Positions 15,062-24,463 of a DNA stretch of 64,000 nucleotides are shown here, one piece after another. Made by a program: the position numbers and the translations under genes. This stretch comes from Nocardiopsis sp. YSL2. Its GTDB lineage: Bacteria > Actinomycetota > Actinomycetes > Streptosporangiales > Streptosporangiaceae. The notes under the pieces are model-generated. The model did no database searches and was not told where the DNA came from. It worked only from the letters and a program-made list of their open reading frames with translations. Numbering within the stretch: the stretch's first letter is position 1; each line of letters begins with the position of its first letter. Where the stretch lies: positions 4,836,001 to 4,900,000 of the forward strand of contig NZ_JAMOAO010000001.1 of NCBI RefSeq assembly GCF_030555055.1. The letters run 5' to 3'.

Positions 15062-17503
15062 ATGGTCAGACAGCCCCGAGTGGTCATCATCGGCGCGGAC
15101 CTCGTCGGCTGCGCGCTCGCCGACGAACTCGCCTCCCGCGGTTGGACCGACGTCACCGTGCTCGCGCAGGGTCCGCTCTTCGCGACCGGAGGGTCGGACC
15201 CGCACGCGCCCGGACCGGTGTTCCAGACCGTCGCCAGTCGGACCCTGACCCGCTTCGCCGCCTACACCGCCGACAAGTACGCCTCCCTCACCCTCGACGG
15301 CCAACGGTGCTTCCGCGCCCTCGGCGGGCTGGAGGTGGCCACCACGCCCCAGCGCTGGGCGGACCTCAAGCGCCGCCACGGCTGGGCCACCTCCTGGGGG
15401 ATCGACAGCTCACTGGCCACACCCGACGAATGCGCCGCACTGCACCCCCTGGTCGACCCGGGTGCCGTGCTCGGCGGCTTCCACGTCCCCGGCGACGGCC
15501 TGGCCGTCCCCGTCCGTGCCACCGAGGCCCAGGCCCGCAGGGCGATGGGGCGGGGCGCCCGCTTCCTGGCCCACCACCGCGTCACCGGCATCGAGAGGTG
15601 GGCGGGCCGCGTCAGGGCCGTGACCACCGAACACGGATCCTTCCGGGCCGACGTCGTGGTCTCCTGCGCGGGCCTGGGGGGTGCGCCGCCGGGTGCCATG
15701 GTCGACCTGGACATCCCCCTGGTGCCGACCGTCCACCAGTACGTGTGGACGACCCCGCTCGACGCGCTCCGGGGCGCCGACGGCGCGGGGGCGGGCCTGC
15801 CCCTGCTGCGCGACCCCGAGGCCGGGTTCTGCGTCCAGGGGCACGCGGACCGCCTCGGTATCGACGGCTACCGGCACCGGTGCGCGCCCGGGCGAGCGGA
15901 CGAGATCGGCGGGCCCGCCGAACCGGCCTTCACCCCCGAGGACTTCGCCCCGACCTGGGCGGCCGCCTCGGCGCTGCTGCCCTGCCTGTCCGGGGCCGGG
16001 GCCGACCGAGGCGTCAACGGCCTGATCCCGTTCACGCCCGACGGCAACCCGCTGCTGGGCGAGCACCCCGACCTGGGCGGGTTCTGGGTCGCCGAGGCGG
16101 TCGGGACCCCGCAGTCGGCCGGTGCGGCGCGCGCCGTCGCCGAGTGGCTGGTCGACGGCCGTCCCTCGCTGGACCTGCGCGAGTGCGAGATCACCCGGTT
16201 CGACCGGCTCCAGCGCTCGCCCGACTACGTGCGCCGGCGCGGCACCGCCGTGTTCTCCGCCGTCTGCGACATCGCCCACCCGCTGGAACCGTCCGGGCCG
16301 CCCCGGCCGCTGCGTTGCGGCCCCGTCCACGAACGCCAGGCCGAGCTGGGGGCCCACTTCTCGGAGGAGGGCGGGTGGGAGGTGCCGCGCTGGTACGGGT
16401 CCAACGCGGACCTGCCGCAGGTCGCGCGGATCCCCGGGCGCAACGCGTGGGCGGCCCGGCACTGGTCGCCGATCGTGGGCGCCGAGGCGCTGGCCACCCG
16501 TGAGGGCGTGGGCCTGTTCGACCTCAGCGGCCGCACCCGCGCCGAGGTCACCGGGCCCGACGCGCTGGACTTCCTGCAGACCATGACCACCAACCGGCTC
16601 GACGTCGCCACGGGGACGGTGGTACGCACACTCATGCTCGACGAGGACGGCGGGATGCGGGGCGACCTGACGGTGGCCAGGCTGGGGGAGGAGCGCTTCC
16701 ACGTCGGTGTGAGCGGGAGGGGCGGCCTGATGTGGCTGCGGGGCCACCTGTCCCGGGCCGAGACCGTGCAGCTGCGCGAGACCACGCCCGGCAGCTGCTG
16801 CCTGGGGCTGTGGGGTCCGCGCGCCCCGGCCCTGTTACGGTCGCTGACCGGGTCGGACGGTCGCGGCCCAGGCCGGTCGGAGGTGTCCGCGGCCGACCTC
16901 TACGTCGGCGGCGTCCCGGTCACCGCCCTGCGCCGGTCGCCCGTGGGCGAGCCCGGCTGGGAACTGCACACCAGCGCCGACCTGGGGCGGCTGCTGTGGG
17001 ACACGCTGGTCGAGGCCGGAGCCGGGCACGGCCTGGTGGCGGCCGGGCACGGTGCCCTGGACAGCCTGCGCCTGGAGCACGGCCACCGCGTGTGGGGTGT
17101 CGACATGACCAGCGAGCACGACCCCTACGAGGCTGGGCTGGGCGCGGCGGTGCGCGTCGACAAGGGCTACTTCCACGGCCGTGAGGCACTGCGCGGGCGC
17201 TCGCACGACACGGTCGACCGGCGTCTGGCCCGGCTGCTGAGTGACGACACCGAGCAGGTCGTGATGGGGGCGGAGCCCGTGCGCGCCGACGGCCGGGCGG
17301 TCGGCTACGTCACCAGTGCCGGGCGCGGCCACAGCGTGGGCCGCAACATCGCCTACGCGTGGCTGCCGGCCGCGGTGGCGGTCCCCGGTACCGCGGTGGA
17401 GATCGAGTACTTCGGGGAGCGCGTGGCGGCGACGGTGGCGGCCGAACCCCTCCGGGCCGCCGTCGGCCGGCGGGCCCGGCAGGAGCTCGGAGAGACCGTG
17501 TGA
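15062..17503 (+). CDS. Dimethylglycine oxidase-like FAD/folate protein (DAO + FAO_M + GCV_T domains)
   Basis: This 813-residue protein is close in length and order to bacterial dimethylglycine oxidase. The N-terminal DAO flavin domain carries IIGADLVG and the ATGGSDPHAPG loop. A middle domain and a C-terminal aminomethyltransferase-like folate domain follow (VGLFDLSGRTRAEVTGPDAL, MTSEHDPYEAGLG, VEIEYFGERVAATV). These enzymes demethylate N-methylated glycines and pass the methylene group to tetrahydrofolate. The dinucleotide motif reads GADLVG where relatives have GAGIVG, so one expected glycine is Asp. ATG 15062 follows GGGAGGAACG. Sarcosine dehydrogenase is an alternative name. Confidence 0.85.
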   Translation: MVRQPRVVIIGADLVGCALADELASRGWTDVTVLAQGPLFATGGSDPHAPGPVFQTVASRTLTRFAAYTADKYASLTLDGQRCFRALGGLEVATTPQRWADLKRRHGWATSWGIDSSLATPDECAALHPLVDPGAVLGGFHVPGDGLAVPVRATEAQARRAMGRGARFLAHHRVTGIERWAGRVRAVTTEHGSFRADVVVSCAGLGGAPPGAMVDLDIPLVPTVHQYVWTTPLDALRGADGAGAGLPLLRDPEAGFCVQGHADRLGIDGYRHRCAPGRADEIGGPAEPAFTPEDFAPTWAAASALLPCLSGAGADRGVNGLIPFTPDGNPLLGEHPDLGGFWVAEAVGTPQSAGAARAVAEWLVDGRPSLDLRECEITRFDRLQRSPDYVRRRGTAVFSAVCDIAHPLEPSGPPRPLRCGPVHERQAELGAHFSEEGGWEVPRWYGSNADLPQVARIPGRNAWAARHWSPIVGAEALATREGVGLFDLSGRTRAEVTGPDALDFLQTMTTNRLDVATGTVVRTLMLDEDGGMRGDLTVARLGEERFHVGVSGRGGLMWLRGHLSRAETVQLRETTPGSCCLGLWGPRAPALLRSLTGSDGRGPGRSEVSAADLYVGGVPVTALRRSPVGEPGWELHTSADLGRLLWDTLVEAGAGHGLVAAGHGALDSLRLEHGHRVWGVDMTSEHDPYEAGLGAAVRVDKGYFHGREALRGRSHDTVDRRLARLLSDDTEQVVMGAEPVRADGRAVGYVTSAGRGHSVGRNIAYAWLPAAVAVPGTAVEIEYFGERVAATVAAEPLRAAVGRRARQELGETV

Positions 17504-17538
17504 CCCACCGCGGGGCGCACCCGCTCCCGGGGGAGAGC

Positions 17539-18288
17539 TCAGGTGAGGAAGCCGCGCAGCAGGGCCTCGCTGCCCTCCAGGTGTTCGCGTACGGCGAGTC
17601 GGGCGGCCTCGGGGTCGCCGGAGCGGATCGAGTCGACGATGGCGCGGTGCTGGGCGCTGCTGTGCTCGAGGTTCTTGACGAGCATGGGCATGGCGTCGAG
17701 CAGGTCGTTGACGCGCATGCGCACCTCGGTCAGGGACGAGGACAGCGAGGGCGAGCCGGTGAGTTCGGCGATGGTGAGGTGGAAGACGGTGTCGGTGCGG
17801 CGGTAGTCGTCGACGTCGGCGCCGTCGACCCGCGCCAGCCGTTCGGTGAGCAGGCGGTCCTGGTCGGGGGTCAGGCCGGTCTCGGCCAGCAGTACCGCCG
17901 CGCCGGTCTCCAGCACCCGGCGGAAGGCGAGCAGGTCGTCGAGGTCGACGTGCATGTCCTTGAGGACGCGCCGGGCCTCGGCCCGGCTGGGGCGGGGACG
18001 CACGTAGGTGACGAAGGTGCCGCCCAGCCGTCCGCGCCGGGACTCGACGTAGCCCTCCTCCTGCAGCGCGCGGATGGCCTCGCGCAGGGTGATGCGGCTG
18101 ACGCCCAGGCGGCCGGCGAGCTCGCGTTCGGCGGGGAAGCGGTCGCCGTGGGCGACCACGCCCAGCTTGATCGCAGACAGGAGCCGCTCGACGGTCTCCT
18201 CGAAGGCGTTGCCCGCCCGGACGGGGCGGAACACGGCCTCGGCGGCCGGTCCGGCGTCGGCGTCGGGCTCGGCGTTGGTCCTGACCAC
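17539..18288 (-). CDS. FadR-subfamily GntR regulator, probably of the ethanolamine/amine genes
   Basis: The 249-residue protein has a winged HTH (DRFPAERELAGRLGVSRIT, RRGRLGGTFVTYV) and an FCD helical domain (RRVLETGAAVLLAETG, TDTVFHLTIAELTG, QHRAIVDSI). It is convergent with the flavoprotein gene and upstream of, and co-directional with, the permease gene that ends at 18441. A FadR-type palindrome TGGTCTGAGACCA sits in the glutamine-synthetase-like promoter 1.8 kb away. That makes it the likely regulator of the divergent permease and synthetase operons. Confidence 0.87.
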   Translation of the reverse strand: MVRTNAEPDADAGPAAEAVFRPVRAGNAFEETVERLLSAIKLGVVAHGDRFPAERELAGRLGVSRITLREAIRALQEEGYVESRRGRLGGTFVTYVRPRPSRAEARRVLKDMHVDLDDLLAFRRVLETGAAVLLAETGLTPDQDRLLTERLARVDGADVDDYRRTDTVFHLTIAELTGSPSLSSSLTEVRMRVNDLLDAMPMLVKNLEHSSAQHRAIVDSIRSGDPEAARLAVREHLEGSEALLRGFLT

Positions 18289-18355
18289 CTGTGCCCTCCA
18301 CGTTCGGTGACGCTCTTGCCTCCCTCAGGTTAGGGCCTGTCCGGTGGGGCGCCCT

Positions 18356-18424
18356 CCCGCCCCGCGTGTCGGGGCGGGTCGGCGCAGGGCCGGCGTCCCC
18401 TCCCCGGCCCGTGCCGGGGAGGGG
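18356..18424. terminator. Two consecutive GC hairpins after the permease gene
   Basis: CCCGCCCCG pairs perfectly with 18370-18378 around a 5-nt loop. CCCCTCCCCGG (18397-18407) pairs perfectly with 18414-18424 around CCCGTG. The second hairpin is 16 bp beyond the permease stop on the minus strand, so both read as intrinsic terminators without a T-run, also shielding the GntR gene. Confidence 0.6.
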
Positions 18425-18440
18425 GCGGGCCGGCTCCGGC

Positions 18441-19898
18441 TCACTTGAGCTCGGAGTCGGCCTCCTCGATGAGCGCGAACTCCTCCTCCGGGGCGTTGGC
18501 CACCAGCCGGTGGCGGGAGTAGAACCAGAAGTAGGCCAGGAACGCCAGCAGGATCGCCGCGGTGACGGCCGCCCCGACCATGTCCACGAAGAACGTGGCG
18601 GCCAGGGCGCACACCGCCAGGACGAGTGCGGCGCCCGTGGTGACCGCGCCGCCGGGGGTGCGGTAGGGGCGCTCCAGGTCCGGCTCGCGGCGGCGCAGCA
18701 CGATGTGCGACAGCATCATGAGGACGTAGGAGACGGCGGCGCCGAACACGGCGATGTTGATCAGCCGGTCGCCGTCGGCCACCGTGACCGCCAGGACGAA
18801 CCCGAGCGTTCCGGGCACGATGAGGGCCATGTAGGGGGTGCGGCGCTTGCCGGTCACCGAGAGCCAGCGCGGGAGGTAGCCGGCCCGGGAGAGGGCGAAC
18901 AGCTGGCGGGAGTAGGCGTAGATGATGGAGAAGAACGAGGCCACCAGTCCGGCCAGGCCGACGTAGTTGACCAGGTCCGCCAGTACGGTGTCGCCGCCGT
19001 AGGCCTCCCGCAGCGCCTCGGGCAGCGGGTTGGTGGAGCCGGCCAGGGCCGCGGCCCCGGCGCCGCCGGGGGCCAGCACGAGCATGGCGGTGGCGGTCAC
19101 CATCAGCACGCACATCGCCGCGATGATGCCGCGCGGCATGTCCTTGCGCGGCTCGCGCGCCTCCTCGGCCGCCAGCGGCACGCCCTCGACCGCGAGGAAG
19201 AACCAGATGCCGAAGACGAAGGCGCCCAGGATCCCGGCGAACCCGTAGGGCAGGAACGCGCTCGCGCCCAGCGCCGAGGTCGGCTCGATGTCGAACAGGT
19301 TGGCCGGGTCGAAGCGCGGGATCATCCCGATCGCGAACGCCACCAGCGCCACCAGGGCCACGCCGGTGATCACGAACATCACCCGCAGGGCCTCACCCAC
19401 CCCCCACAGGTGGATACCGACGAACACGGCGTAGCAGACGAGGTACACCGGCCAGGCGTTGGTGAGCCCGAACAGCCCCAGTGCCTCGACGTAGCCGCCG
19501 ATGAAGACCGCGATGGCCGCCGGGGCGATCGCGTACTCGATGAGGATCGCCGTGCCGGTCGCGAAGCCGCCCAGCGGGCCCAGGGCCCGGCGGGCGAAGC
19601 CGTAGCCCGCGCCGGCGGTGGGCAGGGTGGAGGCCAGTTCGGCCAGGCCCAGCACCATGCACAGGTACATGGCGCCCATGAGGACGGTGGCGATGAGCAG
19701 GCCGCCCCAGCCGCCCTCGGCCAGGCCGAAGTTCCAGCCCGCGAAGTCGCCGGAGATGACGTAGGCGACGCCCAGCCCGGCGAGCAGCACCCAGCCGGCG
19801 GCGCCGCGCCTGAGCTGGCGCCGTCGCAGGTAGTCGTCCCCGGCGGAGGCGTATTCGGCCCCCTGGATGTGGACCGGGCGGTCGTTGGTGTCGGACAT
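18441..19898 (-). CDS. APC-family ethanolamine permease (Eat type)
   Basis: The 485-residue membrane protein has about 12 transmembrane segments. The N-terminal ISGDFAGWNFGLAEGGWGG, LPTAGAGYGFARRALGP and SRQLFALSRAGYLPRWLS segments are those of the ethanolamine permease branch of the amino acid/polyamine/organocation superfamily. ATG 19898 follows GAGGGAG. It diverges from the GlnA-like gene, with shared control in the 235-bp gap. Ethanolamine, or a close amine, is therefore the likely substrate entering the gamma-glutamyl route. Confidence 0.87.
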   Translation of the reverse strand: MSDTNDRPVHIQGAEYASAGDDYLRRRQLRRGAAGWVLLAGLGVAYVISGDFAGWNFGLAEGGWGGLLIATVLMGAMYLCMVLGLAELASTLPTAGAGYGFARRALGPLGGFATGTAILIEYAIAPAAIAVFIGGYVEALGLFGLTNAWPVYLVCYAVFVGIHLWGVGEALRVMFVITGVALVALVAFAIGMIPRFDPANLFDIEPTSALGASAFLPYGFAGILGAFVFGIWFFLAVEGVPLAAEEAREPRKDMPRGIIAAMCVLMVTATAMLVLAPGGAGAAALAGSTNPLPEALREAYGGDTVLADLVNYVGLAGLVASFFSIIYAYSRQLFALSRAGYLPRWLSVTGKRRTPYMALIVPGTLGFVLAVTVADGDRLINIAVFGAAVSYVLMMLSHIVLRRREPDLERPYRTPGGAVTTGAALVLAVCALAATFFVDMVGAAVTAAILLAFLAYFWFYSRHRLVANAPEEEFALIEEADSELK

Positions 19899-20034
19899 GG
19901 GCGCTCCCTCGGTTCGGTTGCCCGTGTGCCTTGCAGGACCAACGATGGCGCCTATTGGTTCATCGCCAGTCCTTTTGGAATACCGGAGATGTTCTTCCGG
20001 TCGGGTCCACGCTGTCAAGGGGCGTAATGCGCTA

Positions 20035-20086
20035 TTGACATGCGGGGACCCCGCTGGTTGCATGACCGGTGAATGGTCTGAGACCA
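20035..20086 (+). promoter_or_regulatory. Promoter with a perfect FadR-type operator for the GlnA-like operon
   Basis: TTGACA (20035-20040), a 17-bp spacer and TTGCAT (20058-20063) form the promoter. TGGTCT-G-AGACCA, a perfect 6+6 palindrome, occupies 20074-20086, a few bases past the predicted start point. It has the T.GT...AC.A logic of FadR-type GntR sites and so points to the regulator at 17539. Confidence 0.65.
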
Positions 20087-20133
20087 AACCAAATGCGTCG
20101 GTGGCCGGTCCCGACGCGGACAAGGAGTCCCAG

Positions 20134-21495
20134 GTGAACGAGCACGGCGGTCCCCCACTGTCCCTGGACGAGCTGCGCCGCGAAGCGGCCGAGGGCACCC
20201 TCGACACCGTCCTGGTGGCCTTCACCGACATGCAGGGCCGGCTCCAGGGCAAACGCCTCTCCACCCGCTTCTTCCTGGAGGAGGTCCTCGCCCACGGCAC
20301 CGAGGGCTGCAACTACCTGCTGGCCGTGGACGTGGACATGAACACCGTCGACGGATACGCGATGTCGTCCTGGGAGACCGGCTACGGCGACTTCGCGATG
20401 GTCCCCGACATGTCCACGCTGCGCCGCACTCCCTGGGCCGAGGGCGCCGCCATGGTCACGGCCGACCTCACCTGGCACGACGGCACTCCCGTGGCCGCCT
20501 CGCCCCGGCAGATCCTCAACCGCCAGCGCGAGAACCTCGCCGAACGCGGCTGGCACGCACTGGTCGGCACCGAACTGGAGTTCGTGGTCTACCGCGACAG
20601 CTACGAACAGGCCTGGAACCGCGGCTACCGCGACCTGACCCCCGCCAACCAGTACAACGTCGACTACTCGGTGCTGGGCGGCGCCCGCGTCGAACCCCTC
20701 CTGCGCCGCGTCCGCAACGAGATGACCGGAGCCGGGCTGTACGTGGAGGGCGCCAAGGGCGAGTGCAACCTGGGCCAGCACGAGATCACCTTCCGCTACG
20801 CCGAGGCCGTCACCACCTGCGACCAGCACAGCGTCTACAAGAACGGCGCCAAGGAGATCGCCGCGCAGGAGGGCATGGCCCTGACCTTCATGGCCAAGCC
20901 CAACGACCGCGAGGGCAACTCCTGCCACATCCACCTGTCCCTGCGCGACGACGACGGCGCCCCCGTCATGGCCGAGGGGCAGGGCATGTCCACGGTGGGC
21001 CGCCACTTCCTGGGCGGACAGCTCGCCGCGCTGCGCGAGTTCACGCTGCTGCTGGCCCCCAACATCAACTCCTACAAGCGCTACGTCCCGGGCAGCTTCG
21101 CCCCCACCGCCGTCGCCTGGGGCCACGACAACCGCACGTGCGCGCTGCGCCTGGTCGGCCACGGCCCCTCCCTGAGGGTGGAGAACCGCGTCCCCGGCGG
21201 CGACGTCAACCCCTACCTGGCCACCGCCGCCCTCATCGCCGCCGGACTGCACGGCGTGGACAAGGCCGTCGAGCCGCCCGCCCCTCTCACCGGCAACGCC
21301 TACGCCTCCGGGCTGGCGACCGTGCCCACGAGCCTGCGCGAGGCCCTGGAGCTGTGGGAGAACAGCGAGTTGGCGCGCACGGCCTTCGGCGAGGACGTCG
21401 TCGAGCACTACGCCCACAACGCCCGGGTGGAGCTGGCCGCCTTCGACGCCGCCGTCACCGACTGGGAGATGGTCCGCGGCTTCGAGCGGATGTGA
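20134..21495 (+). CDS. Glutamine-synthetase-like gamma-glutamylamide ligase (GlnA4/PuuA type)
   Basis: The 453-residue protein has the GS beta-grasp and catalytic domains: [42 protein letters not shown] split as [11 protein letters not shown] and [17 protein letters not shown] and [17 protein letters not shown]. Such paralogs ligate glutamate to an amine instead of ammonia. I chose GTG 20134 because AAGGAG lies six bases before it; an ATG at 20062 overlaps the promoter. Together with an ethanolamine permease, ALDH, SDR and PuuD it matches the Streptomyces GlnA4 (gamma-glutamylethanolamide synthetase) setting. Polyamine specificity (GlnA3-like) is less likely given the permease type. Confidence 0.87.
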   Translation: MNEHGGPPLSLDELRREAAEGTLDTVLVAFTDMQGRLQGKRLSTRFFLEEVLAHGTEGCNYLLAVDVDMNTVDGYAMSSWETGYGDFAMVPDMSTLRRTPWAEGAAMVTADLTWHDGTPVAASPRQILNRQRENLAERGWHALVGTELEFVVYRDSYEQAWNRGYRDLTPANQYNVDYSVLGGARVEPLLRRVRNEMTGAGLYVEGAKGECNLGQHEITFRYAEAVTTCDQHSVYKNGAKEIAAQEGMALTFMAKPNDREGNSCHIHLSLRDDDGAPVMAEGQGMSTVGRHFLGGQLAALREFTLLLAPNINSYKRYVPGSFAPTAVAWGHDNRTCALRLVGHGPSLRVENRVPGGDVNPYLATAALIAAGLHGVDKAVEPPAPLTGNAYASGLATVPTSLREALELWENSELARTAFGEDVVEHYAHNARVELAAFDAAVTDWEMVRGFERM

Positions 21496-21500
21496 CCACC

Positions 21501-21522
21501 GGGCCGCGCCCGCGCGCGGCCC
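21501..21522. terminator. Hairpin between the GlnA-like gene and the aldehyde dehydrogenase
   Basis: GGGCCGCG-CCCGCG-CGCGGCCC is a perfect 8-bp stem just after the synthetase stop and 50 bp before the next start. It may reduce downstream transcription or stabilise the upstream message rather than fully terminate. Confidence 0.4.
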
Positions 21523-21571
21523 GACCGACGCGCGGCGCCCGCGGCGCAGCGACGAACACGAGGGGGATGCA

Positions 21572-22936
21572 TTGGGGACCGAGCACGAGGTGATCGACCC
21601 GGCCACGGAGGAGGTCATCGCCACCGTCGGCCTGGCGTCGGCCGAGGAGACCGACGAGGCGGTCGCCCGCGCCGCCGCGGCCTTCCCGGCCTGGCGGGAC
21701 ACCGCGCCCGGCGAGCGCGCGCGGCTGCTGCGCGCCGTCGCCGCCGCCCTGGACGAGCACGGCGAGGAACTCGCCCGGCTGGAGGTGCGCAACGCCGGAC
21801 ACCCCCTCGGTCAGGCCCGATGGGAGGCCGGCAACGCCCGCGACGTCTTCCAGTACTACGCGGGCGCGCCCGAGCGCGCCGCCGGACGGCAGATCCCCGT
21901 CCCCGGCGGGTGGAGCGTCACCTTCGCCGAGCCGCTCGGCGTCGTCGGCGTCATCGTCCCGTGGAACTTCCCCATGCCCGTGCTGGCCTGGGGCGCCGCC
22001 CCTGCGCTGGCCGCCGGCAACACCGTGGTCGTCAAACCCGCCGAGCTCACGCCGCTGACCGCCCTGCGCATCGGTGAGCTGGCCCGCGAGGCCGGGCTGC
22101 CCGACGGCGTCCTGCAGGTGCTGCCGGGCGCCGGGACCGTGGCCGGGGAGCGCCTGGTGCGCCACCCCGACGTCGCCAAGATCGCCTTCACCGGCTCCAC
22201 CCGCGTGGGGCGCTCCATCATGGCGGCCTCCGCCGACCGGCTCAAGCGCCTGACCCTGGAGCTGGGCGGCAAGAGCGCCAACATCGTCTTCGCCGACGCC
22301 GACCTGGAGCAGGCCGCCGCGGCCGCTCCCGGCGGGGTCTTCGACAACGCGGGCCAGGACTGCTGCGCCCGGTCACGGCTGCTGGTCCAGCGCTCGGTCC
22401 ACGAGCGCTTCATGGAGCTGCTGCGCCCGGCCGTGGCGGCCGTGGCCGTCGGCGATCCGCGTGATCCGGCCACCGACATGGGTCCGCTGATCAGCGCCGC
22501 CCAGCGCGACCGCGTCGCGGGCTACGTGGACGGGGCGACGGTCGCCTTCCAGGGCAGCGCGCCGGAGGGCCCCGGGTTCTGGTTCCCGCCCACCGTCCTG
22601 GCCGCGAACGACCCGCACGAGCCGTCCTTCCGCGAGGAGATCTTCGGTCCCGTGGTCTCGGTGCTGCCCTTCGACACCGAGGAGGACGCCGTGCGCATCG
22701 CCAACGACTCCGACTTCGGCCTGGCCGGATCGGTGTGGACCCGCGACGTCGGCCGCGCCCTGCGGGTCTCCCGCGCGGTCCGGGCGGGCAACCTGTCGGT
22801 CAACTCGCACTCGGCGGTGCGCTACTGGACCCCCTTCGGGGGCATGAAGCAGTCGGGCATCGGCCGTGAGCTGGGACCCGACGCACTGGACGCCTTCACC
22901 GACACCAAGACCGTCTTCGTCTCCGACGACACCTGA
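21572..22936 (+). CDS. NAD-dependent aldehyde dehydrogenase (gamma-glutamyl-aminoaldehyde oxidation inferred)
   Basis: The 454-residue ALDH has the oxyanion Asn (VPWNFPMPV), cofactor segments [11 protein letters not shown] and FTGSTRVG, general base Glu in LELGGKSAN and catalytic Cys in [10 protein letters not shown]. The likely start is TTG 21572 after the AGGGGGATGCA box, giving [15 protein letters not shown]. An ATG at 21567 is out of frame. In the gamma-glutamylated pathway it would oxidise the aldehyde made from gamma-glutamylethanolamide to gamma-glutamylglycine. It is followed closely by an SDR that could produce that aldehyde. Confidence 0.87.
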   Translation: MGTEHEVIDPATEEVIATVGLASAEETDEAVARAAAAFPAWRDTAPGERARLLRAVAAALDEHGEELARLEVRNAGHPLGQARWEAGNARDVFQYYAGAPERAAGRQIPVPGGWSVTFAEPLGVVGVIVPWNFPMPVLAWGAAPALAAGNTVVVKPAELTPLTALRIGELAREAGLPDGVLQVLPGAGTVAGERLVRHPDVAKIAFTGSTRVGRSIMAASADRLKRLTLELGGKSANIVFADADLEQAAAAAPGGVFDNAGQDCCARSRLLVQRSVHERFMELLRPAVAAVAVGDPRDPATDMGPLISAAQRDRVAGYVDGATVAFQGSAPEGPGFWFPPTVLAANDPHEPSFREEIFGPVVSVLPFDTEEDAVRIANDSDFGLAGSVWTRDVGRALRVSRAVRAGNLSVNSHSAVRYWTPFGGMKQSGIGRELGPDALDAFTDTKTVFVSDDT

Positions 22937-22946
22937 GGGAGAGCAC

Positions 22947-23711
22947 ATGAACCGGTTCGACCAGCGCGTCGCCGTCATCACCGGAGCCGCGGGCGGCATC
23001 GGCCGCGCCACGGCCCGGCGGTTGGCCGCCGAGGGCGCGACCGTCGTCGCCGTGGACCTGGACGAGGAGGCGGGCAAGCGGGTGGCCGAGGAGGTGGGCG
23101 GCCGCTTCCTGCGGGCCGACGTCACCGACGAGGCCGAGGTCGAGGAGCTGTTCGCCACCGTCCGCCGCACCTGCGGCAGCGTCGACGTGGCCTTCAACAA
23201 CGCCGGGATCTCTCCTCCCGAGGACGACTCGATCCTCACCACCGGGCTGGACGCTTGGCGCCGCGTCCAGGAGGTCAACCTGACGTCGGTGTACCTGTGC
23301 TGCAAGTACGCGCTGCCGCACATGCGCGAGCAGGGGCGGGGCTCGATCGTCAACACCGCCTCCTTCGTGGCCACGATGGGCGCGGCGACCTCCCAGATCT
23401 CCTACACCGCCAGCAAGGGCGGCGTCCTGGCCCTGAGCCGCGAACTGGGCGTCCAGTTCGCCCGGGAGGGCATCCGGGTCAACGCCCTCTCACCCGGACC
23501 GGTGAACACCCCGCTGCTGCGGGAGCTGTTCGCCAAGGATCCCGAGCGGGCGGCCCGCCGCCTGGTGCACGTGCCGCTGGGCCGCTTCGCCGAGGCCGAG
23601 GAGATCGCCGCCGCGGTGGCGTTCCTGGCCAGCGACGACGCCTCGTTCATCACCGGTTCCAACTTCCTGGTCGACGGGGGCATCTCCGGCGCCTACGTCA
23701 CCCCCGAGTGA
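22947..23711 (+). CDS. SDR dehydrogenase, candidate gamma-glutamylethanolamide alcohol dehydrogenase
   Basis: This is a classical 254-residue SDR: TGAAGGIG, NNAGIS, an active-site Ser in NTASFVATMG, YTASK, and C-terminal FLVDGGISGAYV. ATG 22947 follows GAGGGAGAGC, ten bases after the ALDH stop. Between a glutamylamide ligase and ALDH on one side and a gamma-glutamyl hydrolase on the other, it is a good candidate to oxidise the terminal alcohol of the glutamylated amine. The SDR family does not itself define the substrate. Confidence 0.82.
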   Translation: MNRFDQRVAVITGAAGGIGRATARRLAAEGATVVAVDLDEEAGKRVAEEVGGRFLRADVTDEAEVEELFATVRRTCGSVDVAFNNAGISPPEDDSILTTGLDAWRRVQEVNLTSVYLCCKYALPHMREQGRGSIVNTASFVATMGAATSQISYTASKGGVLALSRELGVQFAREGIRVNALSPGPVNTPLLRELFAKDPERAARRLVHVPLGRFAEAEEIAAAVAFLASDDASFITGSNFLVDGGISGAYVTPE

Positions 23712-23725
23712 GGAGGACAGCCGCC

Positions 23726-24451
23726 GTGTCACCGATCATCGGCGTCTCCGCCTACTCCCAGCCCGCCCGCTGGGGCGTGTGGGAGATGCCCGCGGTGCTG
23801 TTGCCCGGCGCCTACACCGACGCCGTCGCCGCGTCCGGCGCGGTCCCGGTCCTGCTGCCCCCGCTGGAGGGGGTGGCCGACGCGGTGGCGCGTCTGGACG
23901 GGCTGCTGCTGGCGGGCGGCGGCGACCTCGGCCCCGGCCTGTACGGCGCCGAGGAGGAGGAGCACACCGCCGGAGTGCAGGCCGCCCGGGACGCGGCCGA
24001 GGGCGCCCTGCTGGCGGCCGCGCTGGAGCGGGGGATCCCCGTCCTGGGCGTGTGCCGGGGCATGCAGCTGCTCAACGTGGCCCGCGGCGGCACGCTCGTG
24101 CAGCACCTGCCCGACCGGGTGGGGCACGACGGGCACCGCCTCAGGACGGGGGTGTTCGACGGCCATCCCGTCACGGTCGCGCGGGGCACGCGCACCGCGG
24201 CGGTCCTGGGCCGCACGCGCCTGGACGCGCCCTCCTACCACCACCAGGCCGTGGACGTCCTCGGTGAGGGCGTGGTCGCCACGGCCTGGGCCGAGGACGG
24301 CACGGTCGAGGCGCTGGAGTACGCCGACAACGGCGACGTGATCGGCGTGCAGTGGCACCCGGAGATGGGCCGCGACCCGGCCCTGTTCGACTGGCTGGTC
24401 GAACGGGCGTCGGACCGGTGTGGCAGGCTGGCGGCCGACCCGTCCATCTGA
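23726..24451 (+). CDS. Class I glutamine-amidotransferase-like gamma-glutamyl hydrolase (PuuD family)
   Basis: The 241-residue peptidase C26 protein has nucleophile Cys in LGVCRGMQLLNVARGG, His in the YHHQAVD region and the His-Glu pair in GVQWHPE. PuuD relatives hydrolyse gamma-glutamyl-GABA or other gamma-glutamyl amides. GTG 23726 follows GAGGACAG, 14 bases after the SDR stop. In this operon it would split gamma-glutamylglycine to glutamate and glycine, regenerating the glutamate used by the ligase. Confidence 0.87.
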   Translation: MSPIIGVSAYSQPARWGVWEMPAVLLPGAYTDAVAASGAVPVLLPPLEGVADAVARLDGLLLAGGGDLGPGLYGAEEEEHTAGVQAARDAAEGALLAAALERGIPVLGVCRGMQLLNVARGGTLVQHLPDRVGHDGHRLRTGVFDGHPVTVARGTRTAAVLGRTRLDAPSYHHQAVDVLGEGVVATAWAEDGTVEALEYADNGDVIGVQWHPEMGRDPALFDWLVERASDRCGRLAADPSI

Positions 24452-24463
24452 GCCGGAGGCACA

